Positions 41,762-50,100 of a DNA stretch of 64,000 nucleotides are shown in pieces. The DNA comes from Massilia rhizosphaerae. Lineage in GTDB: Bacteria > Pseudomonadota > Gammaproteobacteria > Burkholderiales > Burkholderiaceae_D. The notes under the pieces were generated by a model. That model was not told the DNA's origin. It saw only the letters and a program-made list of their open reading frames with translations, and searched no databases. The DNA is taken from NCBI RefSeq assembly GCF_016093545.1, contig NZ_JADKYX010000005.1, positions 186,001 through 250,000 on the forward strand. Direction: 5' to 3'. Numbering within the stretch: the stretch's first letter is position 1; the number at the start of each line of letters is the position of its first letter. Position numbers and translations under genes: made by a program.

Positions 41762-44700
41762 GTGCTGTACACCAAGAGGGTTTTTTCCCATCACCTGAAC
41801 ACCAGGCATCGCCTGATCAGCCTCGCAGTCGCGAGCGCCTGCGCTGCCCTGGTCGTACCGGGCTATGCGCAGGAAACGAGCAACGGGGCGTCCAACGGCG
41901 TCGCATCGCCGAACGACCCGTCCGTCACCGCACCGGTACAGGGCGTCGCGACGAATACCGTCGTGGTGACCGGTATCCGCGCGAGTATGCAGTCCACGCT
42001 GAACCTGAAGCGTAATTCCGACGGCATCGTCGACGGCATCGTGGCCGACGACATCGGCAAATTCCCCGATACGAACCTGGCCGAGGCGGTCCAGCGCATC
42101 TCCGGCGTGTCGATCGACCGTAACCGCGGCGAAGGCGCCAACGTCACCGTGCGCGGCGTCGGTCCGGACCTGAACATGGTGCTGCTGAACGGGCGCCAGA
42201 TGCCGACCGCGAACCTGGGCGACCAGGCCGGCCGCGCGTTCGACTTTTCCAACCTGGCGTCGGAAGCCGTGTCGCAGATCCAGGTGTACAAGAGCGCCCG
42301 CGCCGACACCCCGCCGGGCGGCATCGGCGCCACGCTGAACATCATGACGGGCCGTCCGCTGGACCTGGGCAATCGCGCCACCATCGGCGTGAAGGGCGTG
42401 TACGACAAGTCGAACAACAACCTGCCGTCCATCGACGCCGCCAAGAAGGTCACGCCGGAAGTCTCGGGCCTGTACAGCACGACGTGGCACGACGGCATGT
42501 TCGGCTTCGCCGTCACGGGCAGCTACCAGTCGCGCAACCTGGGCGTGAACCAGGCCGCGGTGACCAACGGCTGGCTCGGCCCGTTCCACGGCGACACCGT
42601 CAGCCAGGACCCGGGGCCGATCCCCGTGTCGGGCGTCGGCGTGACGAACCCGCCGAAACCCAGCGACCTCTATCTGACGCCGCAGAACCTGTCGTACTTC
42701 GTGCGCGGCTCGCAGCGCCAGCGGACCAACGGCCAGCTGACGTTCCAGTTCCGTCCCGAGAAGAACCTCACGACGACGCTGGACTACACCTACGCGCAGA
42801 ACAAGATCCAGACCAAGTACCACGAACTGTCGGTCTGGTTCAACCACCCGCTGAACGCCCAGACGAGCAGCTGGACCAACGGTCCGCTCGCGTCGCCGCT
42901 GTACTATGAAGAGCAGGTGAAGAACCAGGATCTGGCGATGAACGGCGGCGACTTCGCCACCAAGTCCACGCTGGATTCGATCGGTTTCAACACCCAGTGG
43001 CGCGTGTCGCCGGCCCTGCGCCTCTCGCTCGACATGCACCATTCGGTGGCCGAGTCGAAGGCCGACAGCCCGTACGGCTCGAACAACGACCTGGCGACCG
43101 TCAGCTTCTCGCGCGGCACCACCGGCGTCGACTTCAGCCAGGAGATGCCGATCCTCGTCATCCCGGGCGGGGCCGATTACGCGGGCGCGCCGAACCAGGT
43201 GTCCGGCTCGTGGTTCCAGGATGGCCTGAACAAGATGAAGATCGACCAGATCCAGGCCGGCGGCAGCCTGCGCCTGTTCGATTCGTCGAACCTGAACTTC
43301 GGCCTGTCGCACACGAAGAACACCAACCACTCGGTGTTCCAGCAGGTGCAGCGCGACTCGTGGGGCGGCACGTCGAAGAATCCGGGCACCGACTACAACC
43401 AGAACCTGTGGTACGCGGACGGCATCAGCCAGTACTTCAGCAAGCTGGGCGGCTCGAGCGATCCGCGCCTGTACAATCGCTTCAACCTGTTCGACTTCGC
43501 GGCCGTGCGCGACAACGCGATCAACGTCACGGGCGATGCGGCCGGCTACACCCCGAGCCTGTCCAACCCGAGCTTCAACCGCACCACGGTCGAGAAGACC
43601 AAGGCGCTGTACATGCAGTTCAACACGGACTGGGATACGGCGATGCCGATGCACACGGGCGTGGGCTTCCGCTACGAGAAGACGGACGTCGCGTCGACCG
43701 GCCTGTTGAAGCAGCCGACGCAAGTCAACTGGATCTCGCAGAACGAGTTGCCGATCGTGTTCGGTTCGCAGACCTTCCAGACGCAGACCGGCAGCTACAG
43801 CAACTTCCTGCCGACGTTCGACTGGGACATGGACGTGCGTGACGACCTGAAGGTGCGCGCCAGCTACGGCGTGTCGATCGGCCGTCCGCGCTACGACCAG
43901 ATCGAGGGCGGCACCACGTACAGCGCGACGGCCGGCGTGACCGGCACGACGGCGAACCGCGGCAACCCGGGCCTGTCGCCGGTCAAGTCGAAGAACCTGG
44001 ACCTGTCGGCCGAGTGGTACTACACGAAGCAGAGCATGGTCTCGCTGGGCCTGTTCTACAAGGACCTGTCCGACTACGCCGGCCAGACCGTCGTGGACGA
44101 GCCGTCGACGACCGCGACGACGCCGGTGGGCGGCGCCTACTGGAACGCGGCCATCGCGTCCGGCTGCGTGGCGACCGACACGAACTGCATGCGCAACTAC
44201 ATCCTGTCGCACTTCGCCGGCCAGCCCGGCGTGACGGCGACGGGCACCAACGCGGCGGGCAACCTGACCGGCACGATCAGCGGCATCCCGGGCGACCCGG
44301 CGCTGCCGTACAAGGTGACGACGTTCATCAACCAGGACAAGGCGTCGCTGAAGGGTGCGGAGGTCAACTGGCAGCACATGTTCGCCAACGGCCTGGGCTT
44401 CCAGGCCAACTACACGTACGTGAAGTCGAGCCTCACGTACGACAATATGGGGCTGGGCAACCAGTTCGCGCTGGTCGGCCTGTCGAACTCCGCCAACCTG
44501 GTCGGTATCTACGAAGACCAGAAATGGTCGATCCGCCTGGCGTACAACTGGCGCGGCGAGTTCCTCGCGAGCGTGGCCGACAACGGCAAGCCGAATCCGC
44601 GCTACGTCGAGCCGTACGGCCAGACCGACCTGTCGATCGGCTACAACGTCAACAAGAACCTGTCCGTGTCGCTCGAGGCGATCAACCTGACCGACTCGAC

Positions 44701-44791
44701 CCAGCGCACGCACGGCCGTTCGAGCCAGCAGGTGCTGACCGTCACGACGGGCGGCCCGCGCTACATGCTGGGCGCGCGCTACAAGTTCTGA
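41762..44791 (+). CDS. TonB-dependent outer-membrane receptor 2
   Basis: 1009 residues from a GTG right after GAGAGGAGACACA. Signal peptide ends at VPGYAQ; TonB-box region NTVVVTGIRASM. The plug carries IVDGIVADDIGKFPDTNLAEAVQRISGVSIDR, VTVRGVGPDLNMVLLNGRQMPT and VYKSARADTPPGGIGATLNI. The beta-barrel ends LGARYKF. It is a Caulobacter-type carbohydrate receptor. The palindrome shared with the GH1/LacI region suggests a role in importing cello- or gluco-oligosaccharides. Followed by a strong terminator. Confidence 0.92.
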   Translation: MLYTKRVFSHHLNTRHRLISLAVASACAALVVPGYAQETSNGASNGVASPNDPSVTAPVQGVATNTVVVTGIRASMQSTLNLKRNSDGIVDGIVADDIGKFPDTNLAEAVQRISGVSIDRNRGEGANVTVRGVGPDLNMVLLNGRQMPTANLGDQAGRAFDFSNLASEAVSQIQVYKSARADTPPGGIGATLNIMTGRPLDLGNRATIGVKGVYDKSNNNLPSIDAAKKVTPEVSGLYSTTWHDGMFGFAVTGSYQSRNLGVNQAAVTNGWLGPFHGDTVSQDPGPIPVSGVGVTNPPKPSDLYLTPQNLSYFVRGSQRQRTNGQLTFQFRPEKNLTTTLDYTYAQNKIQTKYHELSVWFNHPLNAQTSSWTNGPLASPLYYEEQVKNQDLAMNGGDFATKSTLDSIGFNTQWRVSPALRLSLDMHHSVAESKADSPYGSNNDLATVSFSRGTTGVDFSQEMPILVIPGGADYAGAPNQVSGSWFQDGLNKMKIDQIQAGGSLRLFDSSNLNFGLSHTKNTNHSVFQQVQRDSWGGTSKNPGTDYNQNLWYADGISQYFSKLGGSSDPRLYNRFNLFDFAAVRDNAINVTGDAAGYTPSLSNPSFNRTTVEKTKALYMQFNTDWDTAMPMHTGVGFRYEKTDVASTGLLKQPTQVNWISQNELPIVFGSQTFQTQTGSYSNFLPTFDWDMDVRDDLKVRASYGVSIGRPRYDQIEGGTTYSATAGVTGTTANRGNPGLSPVKSKNLDLSAEWYYTKQSMVSLGLFYKDLSDYAGQTVVDEPSTTATTPVGGAYWNAAIASGCVATDTNCMRNYILSHFAGQPGVTATGTNAAGNLTGTISGIPGDPALPYKVTTFINQDKASLKGAEVNWQHMFANGLGFQANYTYVKSSLTYDNMGLGNQFALVGLSNSANLVGIYEDQKWSIRLAYNWRGEFLASVADNGKPNPRYVEPYGQTDLSIGYNVNKNLSVSLEAINLTDSTQRTHGRSSQQVLTVTTGGPRYMLGARYKF

Positions 44792-44832
44792 TGCCGGGCT
44801 GACGCCGCGGCGCCGCGTGCGCCGCGCGTAAC

Positions 44833-44868
44833 GACGGGCCGCCCTGCGGGGCGGCCCGTCTTGTTTTT
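44833..44868 (+). terminator. Terminator after receptor 2
   Basis: A 12-bp stem GACGGGCCGCCC / GGGCGGCCCGTC with a short loop and TTGTTTTTGG tail. Confidence 0.85.
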
Positions 44869-45025
44869 GGTTTTGGATTGGCTTTGACGTGACTCAATTT
44901 CCTGTGCGAAAGTTGTTCTTCGTGTCATGAATTGAACGATGATGTGACATTTGGCGAGCCTTTCAGGATATTGCCCTGATAACATTCTGTGCTGCGTCGC
45001 TCACATTCATCTCGGGATAAGCATC

Positions 45026-45106
45026 ATGAGCCAGCCTTTGGTCGTTATTGGCGACAAGACCAGTCTTACCAAGCGTCCGCCACCCGTTCCGGCGCCGGCA
45101 TTTTAA
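45026..45106 (+). pseudogene. PAAR-domain protein remnant
   Basis: A 26-residue frame. It opens MSQPLVVIGDKTS, which matches the first residues of PAAR-repeat type VI spike proteins (normally VIGDxTSHGG). It then departs into a Pro-rich tail and a stop, so the body of the PAAR protein and any toxin domain are missing. It ends 9 bases before the DUF3396 gene. Confidence 0.55.
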
Positions 45107-45115
45107 GGAATGACC

Positions 45116-46192
45116 ATGACTGATCTGCCTTTCGATCCAGTTGAATTGATGCGGAAGCATCCCCAGAAAATGCGTGTTCCGGGCGGCCTGCTGACCAAGC
45201 AAGGCGCGCAGAATAATGTCGGCAGCGTTCCGGCTGTCAGCGGCACGCTGTTCTTCAACGATGCTCACTTGCCTGAGGTGCGCGAAGCCATTTGTGCCTG
45301 CTTCGACGAATATGAGGCGGTTGCCAAAAGATATTTGACGTGGCTCTGGCGTTCCGAACCTCCGGAAGGGCCCGACAAAATCGCCTACGCCAAGGTCAAG
45401 CCGATGCGCGACATGATGAAGCGGATGGATGAGGATGACCTGGTCAGCTTCGCGTACGTCAGCGGCGAGCAGCCGCACGATGCCGGAGAATGGGAGTTCC
45501 AGGTGTTTGGCCGGCGCGGTTGGGAAGCGAAAATGATCGTGCGCGGGACTTCGTCCTTGCGCTTCAGCATGCCCCTGCTGCACCTTGAAGACCATCCCGT
45601 CGACTTCCAGGCTATGTTCGTAAGCTTCGCCCGTCGTCTCGATGCCATTCATGGATATGCGGGACACGGTTTGATATTATCGGTGGTACGAGAAGGCGAC
45701 AATCAGCCTTTCGAGGCCTATCTCTCCGAAAAACTGAGCGGGCTGGACGTCGGTGACCAAGTCAGTGCCTCTCGAACCGCCCACGAAGGCATCAAGACCG
45801 TATCGTGGCTGACCGCCGTCAACTACGAGATGGTCGAGATGGTGGGCGGCTTGTCGACGATCCGTTCGGAACTGCCGATGGACTGGTTCGCGCTGTACGA
45901 CTACGGTGCGGGCATTGTCATTCAGGCCGGACCTTCACCCGAGGCCGCGCCGAGCGACCGGCCCAGGCCCGCTCGTTTCGTACTGCCGAATAGGCTTTTC
46001 CAACCAGTGCGGGCGCCGAAAGTCGGCCTACACTTCGCATCCAAAGATGGCGAGCCTCGGCTGACAGGCTGGCGTGCCGAGCAGTGGCTCGAACGCTTCG
46101 ACATCGACGACGACGATCTCATGGTCTATAAAGCCCAGCTTCTCGACGAACCGAAGCTGACGCCCGCCACGACGCTGCCGGATCGGCTGTGA
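45116..46192 (+). CDS. DUF3396 / type VI immunity family protein
   Basis: 358 residues from the ATG at 45116 (TAAGGA six bases upstream; the ATG at 45110 is too close to it). The central region matches DUF3396: SGTLFFNDAHLPEVREAICACFDEY, then EFQVFGRR and LSFALPL-like LRFSMPLLHLEDHP, then WLTAVNYEMVEMVGG and LPMDWFALYDYGAGIVIQAG. These proteins usually sit beside PAAR or Tox-REase-type effectors and neutralise them. Here the only partner is the PAAR remnant, so it appears to be an orphan immunity gene. Its 5' half has lower GC than the surrounding genes, suggesting transfer. No signal peptide, so cytoplasmic. Confidence 0.8.
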   Translation: MTDLPFDPVELMRKHPQKMRVPGGLLTKQGAQNNVGSVPAVSGTLFFNDAHLPEVREAICACFDEYEAVAKRYLTWLWRSEPPEGPDKIAYAKVKPMRDMMKRMDEDDLVSFAYVSGEQPHDAGEWEFQVFGRRGWEAKMIVRGTSSLRFSMPLLHLEDHPVDFQAMFVSFARRLDAIHGYAGHGLILSVVREGDNQPFEAYLSEKLSGLDVGDQVSASRTAHEGIKTVSWLTAVNYEMVEMVGGLSTIRSELPMDWFALYDYGAGIVIQAGPSPEAAPSDRPRPARFVLPNRLFQPVRAPKVGLHFASKDGEPRLTGWRAEQWLERFDIDDDDLMVYKAQLLDEPKLTPATTLPDRL

Positions 46193-46197
46193 CGACC

Positions 46198-46923
46198 ATG
46201 GACACCCCCATTTTTCCGTTGCGCGACAGGCGGCTGGAGCGCGCCGAGGAACTCTTCCTCGCGCGCCAGAAGCCGACGATCGCCGCCACGCTGGCCACGC
46301 GCGGGCCCATTGAACTGACGCCGTCGCACGTGGCCGTCATCAGGGCACTGCAAGTCTCATGGGTGCTCATCGAATCCGGTGCGCCCGGCCTGAGTCCCGA
46401 GTTTCCGTTCGGCTGGCGCCGTGGGACCCGGCGCCATGCCGCGACGGTGCTGGGGATCCGGGACGAGGCCCTGCTCGCGCGGACGCTGACCGAGGTCGGG
46501 GCGATCGTCCCGCGCCTTTGTGCCGGCGGCGCCTCGCTGGCGCCCGGCCGCTATTCGCTGCCCGCGGACATGCTCGACGCGTTCGCGGATCCGGACTGGG
46601 GCGTCGCCGACGACGGCACGTTCGCATTCGACGAACGCCATGCCGTCCTCCTCGAACACTTCAACTGGCGCACCGAGCCGCTCGACGGGCCGTATTGGCC
46701 TTTGCCTTTCGTCGACGGCAAACGGCCGTATGGCGATTGCGCGTACTTCCAGATCGACATGGCCGGGCACCTCGGCCTGCCCGGTGTCGTCGCCGCAGAC
46801 GGCAAGCGGCAATACGACGATGCGCATGACGCCGACCTGGATGTCCTGCACGGACACATGCTCGCCGCGCTGCAAGTCTTCCTCGTCCACGCGACGCTGC
46901 CGCCACGATGTGAGCGGTGGTAG
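46198..46923 (+). CDS. Hypothetical protein downstream of the immunity gene
   Basis: 241 residues from the ATG at 46198; a GTG at 46189 overlaps the previous stop. No signal peptide or membrane helix. The chain is well mixed in composition, with FGWRRGTRRHAATVLGI, DMLDAFADPDWGVADDGTFAFDERHAVLLEHFNWR and DGKRPYGDCAYFQIDMA. It is therefore likely a real soluble protein, but I recognise no family. It is tightly linked to the DUF3396 gene and may be a second accessory or immunity factor of the lost effector. Confidence 0.7.
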   Translation: MDTPIFPLRDRRLERAEELFLARQKPTIAATLATRGPIELTPSHVAVIRALQVSWVLIESGAPGLSPEFPFGWRRGTRRHAATVLGIRDEALLARTLTEVGAIVPRLCAGGASLAPGRYSLPADMLDAFADPDWGVADDGTFAFDERHAVLLEHFNWRTEPLDGPYWPLPFVDGKRPYGDCAYFQIDMAGHLGLPGVVAADGKRQYDDAHDADLDVLHGHMLAALQVFLVHATLPPRCERW

Positions 46924-46932
46924 CGTGTAGCA
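46918..46932. promoter_or_regulatory. TGGTAGCG-type box upstream of the GH31 gene
   Basis: TGGTAGCGTGTAGCA overlaps the stop codon of the hypothetical gene, about 240 bases before the GH31 start. It is similar to boxes at 7516, 49713 and 55424. The inverse-like GCTAACAGCG follows at about 46979. The 250-base gap also has an AT-rich stretch, but no promoter I can fix. Confidence 0.45.
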
Positions 46933-47173
46933 AGCAATATTTTCCTTGCTTTGGAGATTTTAGCGATTGCACATGTGACCGCTAACAGCGACAATACCGT
47001 TTCAACTATAACGCGCACGCCGCCGCCATCGGCAGGTAACGTGCCGATGAGACGATCCCACCCCGTCCGCCACGCGCGGCAGCGGGCCATACGGCCCGTC
47101 ATGACAGTCTCCCCGGCCCGGTGCCGCCGCGCGCAACGCGTCGCCCGATTCACCCCCTGCGATAGAGGACTGG

Positions 47174-49516
47174 ATGAGACTTACCCTGCACCGCACGCTG
47201 ATTGCGCTAACATCGGCGCTCGCCATCGTACCCGCGGCCTTTGCCGCTCCGCTGACCACCCTGGACCGCAACGGCGCCTGGGTGACGGTGGAAGCGTACG
47301 GCCCGAACGTCGTCCACGTGACGATCGCCGTCGACAAGGCCGAAGTCCTCAAGGGCCCGGGCTACGGCATCCTGGCGAAGAACGCCGACAACGCCGCGTT
47401 CCGCCACACGGCGGGCAACGACGGCGACACGTTCACGTCCAGCGGCATGACGCTGCACGTGAACGCGGCGCCGCCGCCCCACACGCCGAGCCAGCCGGAA
47501 AAATACTTCGCGCCGTCGCTGGCGCCCGTCGGCCTGCAGGTCAAGAACGCACAGGGCGAGCAGATCCTCAACATGACGGGCTGGGAGATGTCGCCGCATA
47601 CCGTCTCCGGCGAGAAGACGTACCAGATCGGCGCTTCGTTCGCGGTCGGCCGCGACGAGCATTACTACGGCATGGGCCAGAACCAGGAATCGCGGGGCCC
47701 CCTGGACCTGCGCGGCCGCACGCTCGATTGCAAGCACTGGTACGACGCCCCGGCGGGCGAGACCGTGTGCGTGCCGTTCATGGTGTCGTCGAAGGGCTAT
47801 GGCATCGTCTGGGACAACCCGTCGGCGACGCGCTTCGTGGCCGCCATCAACGGCCGCACGAGCTTCCAGTCCGACGTGGGCGAGCGCGTGTCGTTCTTCG
47901 TCATCACGGGCAAGACGTCGGACGAGATCTATTCCGGCTATGCGCGCGTGACGGGCAAGACCCCGATCCCGCCGAAGGCCGCGTTCGGCCTGATCCAGTC
48001 GAAGGCGCGCTACGCCAGCCAGGACGAAGTGCTGCACGTCGCGAACACCTACCGCCAGAAAAAATACCCGCTGGACGTGATGGTCGTCGACTGGTTTTAC
48101 TGGACCCGCATGGGCCAGATGGACATCAACCCGGCCGAGTTCCCGGATCCGGACGGCATGAACAAGAAGCTGCACGACATGGGGATGCAGTCGATCGTGT
48201 CGATCTGGCCGCGCTTCGAAACGGCCGGCCGCTACTTCAATGAGCTGGACCGGAAGGGCTATCTGCTCAAGGACAAGGACGGCAAGACCGTCGACGGCCT
48301 GCCGTTCCGTTCCGACCGCACCGGCGGCCTGATCGACGCGACGAATCCGAAGGCGCGCCAGTGGTTCTGGGAGAAATCGCGCGACAACGTCCTGTCGCAC
48401 GGCTTCGACTATCCGTGGCTGGACGAGACCGAACCGGACCTCGTTCCGGACGGCTTCCAGTATTCGATCGGTTCGGGCGACCGCTACCACAACCTGTTCC
48501 CGCTGCTGCACGTGGAAGGCTTCGCCGACAATATGCGGGCGTGGAAGCCGAACAAGCGCGTGCTGATCCTGTCCCGCGCCGCCTATCTCGGCTCGCAGCG
48601 CACGGGCGCGCTGTTCTGGTCGTCGGACGTGTTCCCGACGTGGGAAGCGCTCCAGCGCCAGATCCCGACGGGCCTGAACATGACGGCGTCCGGCATCGCC
48701 CTGTGGGGTAACGACATCGGCGGCTGGCAGAGCCTGCCGTCGACGACGAACGCGGTCAAGCCGCCGCTGCTCGATCCGTCCGACGCCCGCGACGTCGTCG
48801 GCGGCTACAGCGACTATCCGGAACTGCTGACGCGCTGGTTCGAGTACGGCACCTTCCTGCCGACCTTGCGCCTGCACGGCGACCGCAAGCGCACCGAAAT
48901 CTGGGCGTTCGGCAAGCAGGCGGAAGGCGTCATGGCCCGCTACGACACGCTGCGTTACCAGCTGATCCCGTACATCTACAGCCAGGCCAAGTTCACGCAC
49001 GACACGGGTGCGCCGTTCATGCGCGCCCTGTGGATGGACTTCCCGCACGATCCGAACGTCGCCGACATCGGCACCGAATACATGTTCGGCCCGGCGTTCC
49101 TCGTCGCGCCGGTGACGGAGCAGGGCCAGACGGAAAAGAACGTGTACCTGCCGGCGGGCAGCGACTGGTACAACTTCTGGACCGACGAGAAGGTGGCCGG
49201 CGGCCAGTGGGTCAAGGTGGCGGCGCCGATCGACCACATCCCGGTGTTCGTGAAGGCCGGTTCGATCGTCCCGTTCGGCACGGAGATCCAGTCGACGGCG
49301 ACGAAGCAGGGCATCGCCCAGGTGAAGGTCTATCCGGGCCGCGACGCCACGTTCGACCTGTACGACGACGACGGCGTGTCGTACGACTACGAAAAAGGCA
49401 AGGGCACCACGACGCGCCTGCACTGGAACGACGGTGCCGGCAAGTTGTCGGCCAGCGGTGGCGACGCCAACCTGGCCAAGAATCTGCCGACGCTCGTGAA
49501 AGTCGTGGGCAAGTAA
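47174..49516 (+). CDS. Exported GH31 alpha-xylosidase-like glycosidase
   Basis: 780 residues with a signal peptide ending AAFA. An N-terminal beta-sandwich (YGMGQNQESRGPLDLRG) is followed by the GH31 barrel: DVMVVDWFYW, the nucleophile in YPWLDETEPD (Asp about 417) and the acid/base region GALFWSSD (about 485). C-terminal beta domains carry MFGPAFLVAPVTEQG and YDDDGVSYDYEKG. The WLDETEPD form and the length fit the subgroup of alpha-xylosidases and related enzymes. With GH74 and GH2 genes in the same locus, removal of alpha-xylose from xyloglucan oligosaccharides is the best guess. An alpha-glucosidase activity cannot be ruled out. Confidence 0.88.
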   Translation: MRLTLHRTLIALTSALAIVPAAFAAPLTTLDRNGAWVTVEAYGPNVVHVTIAVDKAEVLKGPGYGILAKNADNAAFRHTAGNDGDTFTSSGMTLHVNAAPPPHTPSQPEKYFAPSLAPVGLQVKNAQGEQILNMTGWEMSPHTVSGEKTYQIGASFAVGRDEHYYGMGQNQESRGPLDLRGRTLDCKHWYDAPAGETVCVPFMVSSKGYGIVWDNPSATRFVAAINGRTSFQSDVGERVSFFVITGKTSDEIYSGYARVTGKTPIPPKAAFGLIQSKARYASQDEVLHVANTYRQKKYPLDVMVVDWFYWTRMGQMDINPAEFPDPDGMNKKLHDMGMQSIVSIWPRFETAGRYFNELDRKGYLLKDKDGKTVDGLPFRSDRTGGLIDATNPKARQWFWEKSRDNVLSHGFDYPWLDETEPDLVPDGFQYSIGSGDRYHNLFPLLHVEGFADNMRAWKPNKRVLILSRAAYLGSQRTGALFWSSDVFPTWEALQRQIPTGLNMTASGIALWGNDIGGWQSLPSTTNAVKPPLLDPSDARDVVGGYSDYPELLTRWFEYGTFLPTLRLHGDRKRTEIWAFGKQAEGVMARYDTLRYQLIPYIYSQAKFTHDTGAPFMRALWMDFPHDPNVADIGTEYMFGPAFLVAPVTEQGQTEKNVYLPAGSDWYNFWTDEKVAGGQWVKVAAPIDHIPVFVKAGSIVPFGTEIQSTATKQGIAQVKVYPGRDATFDLYDDDGVSYDYEKGKGTTTRLHWNDGAGKLSASGGDANLAKNLPTLVKVVGK

Positions 49517-50100
49517 CACTGTTCCGCTCCTCCTGAACGCCGTTCCCGCCATGTCGGGAACGGCGTTTTTTATTGCTCGCCGGTCGTGCCGCTCAACGCG
49601 CCGAATCGGTCACGCATCCGCACTTCCCCCTCACATCGTCTCGTCATGCACGGCGAATAATGTCAGACATCCTATGTGTTGTTATCGTATAACACCCCTA
49701 ACAGCAATTTTGTGGTAGCGGATAGCAAATCCACCAGAGCGCCGAGAGTGAAGGGAAGTCACCGATATAAGTTCCGATATCGCTCACGATAAAAAAATTA
49801 TTGGTTCGGTGATATTTGCTGAAGTATGTTACCTAGATGTCAGACGTCATACTTGACAAACCGCTCCGGCGCCACGATTTCGCCCGATTCGGGTGAGACG
49901 TTGTTGCCGGAGCGGTCGTGATCGCGCCGCGCCGAGAAATGTTATCGCATAACATTTGGTGTTAGAGCGGACGGGGCGATCGTCCAGCAACCCGCACCGG
50001 GAGAACCGTTCAGCCGAAAAACCGACCGAATCACCGCATCGACCTCCACACGCAAGACCAAAAAGGCCCCGAGGCCATCCGACAAGACGAGAGGAGACAA
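49517..50100 (+). promoter_or_regulatory. Large operator-rich region upstream of receptor 3
   Basis: These 584 bases have no gene after the terminator. They hold two almost identical 15-base palindromes (TGTTATCGTATAACA at 49680-49694 and TGTTATCGCATAACA at 49940-49954), a TGGTAGCGGATAGCA box at 49713-49727, and two ATGTCAGACRT copies (49660 and 49837). A possible -35 TTGACA lies at about 49853, but the -10 is uncertain. GAGAGGAGACAA precedes the ATG at 50101. The number of different sites implies control by more than one regulator. Confidence 0.6.
49536..49572 (+). terminator. Terminator after the GH31 gene
   Basis: A perfect 13-bp stem AACGCCGTTCCCG / CGGGAACGGCGTT followed by TTTTT. Confidence 0.9.

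Noticed and set aside
41505..41798. A 97-codon frame before receptor 2
   Set aside because: It lies in an AT-rich promoter gap, overlaps the receptor start and has no family-like features.
41270..44713. A 1147-codon open frame on the minus strand opposite TonB receptor 2
   Set aside because: It is an antisense shadow caused by high GC at third codon positions. Its translation is His/Arg/Val-rich without domains, while the plus strand encodes a complete receptor.
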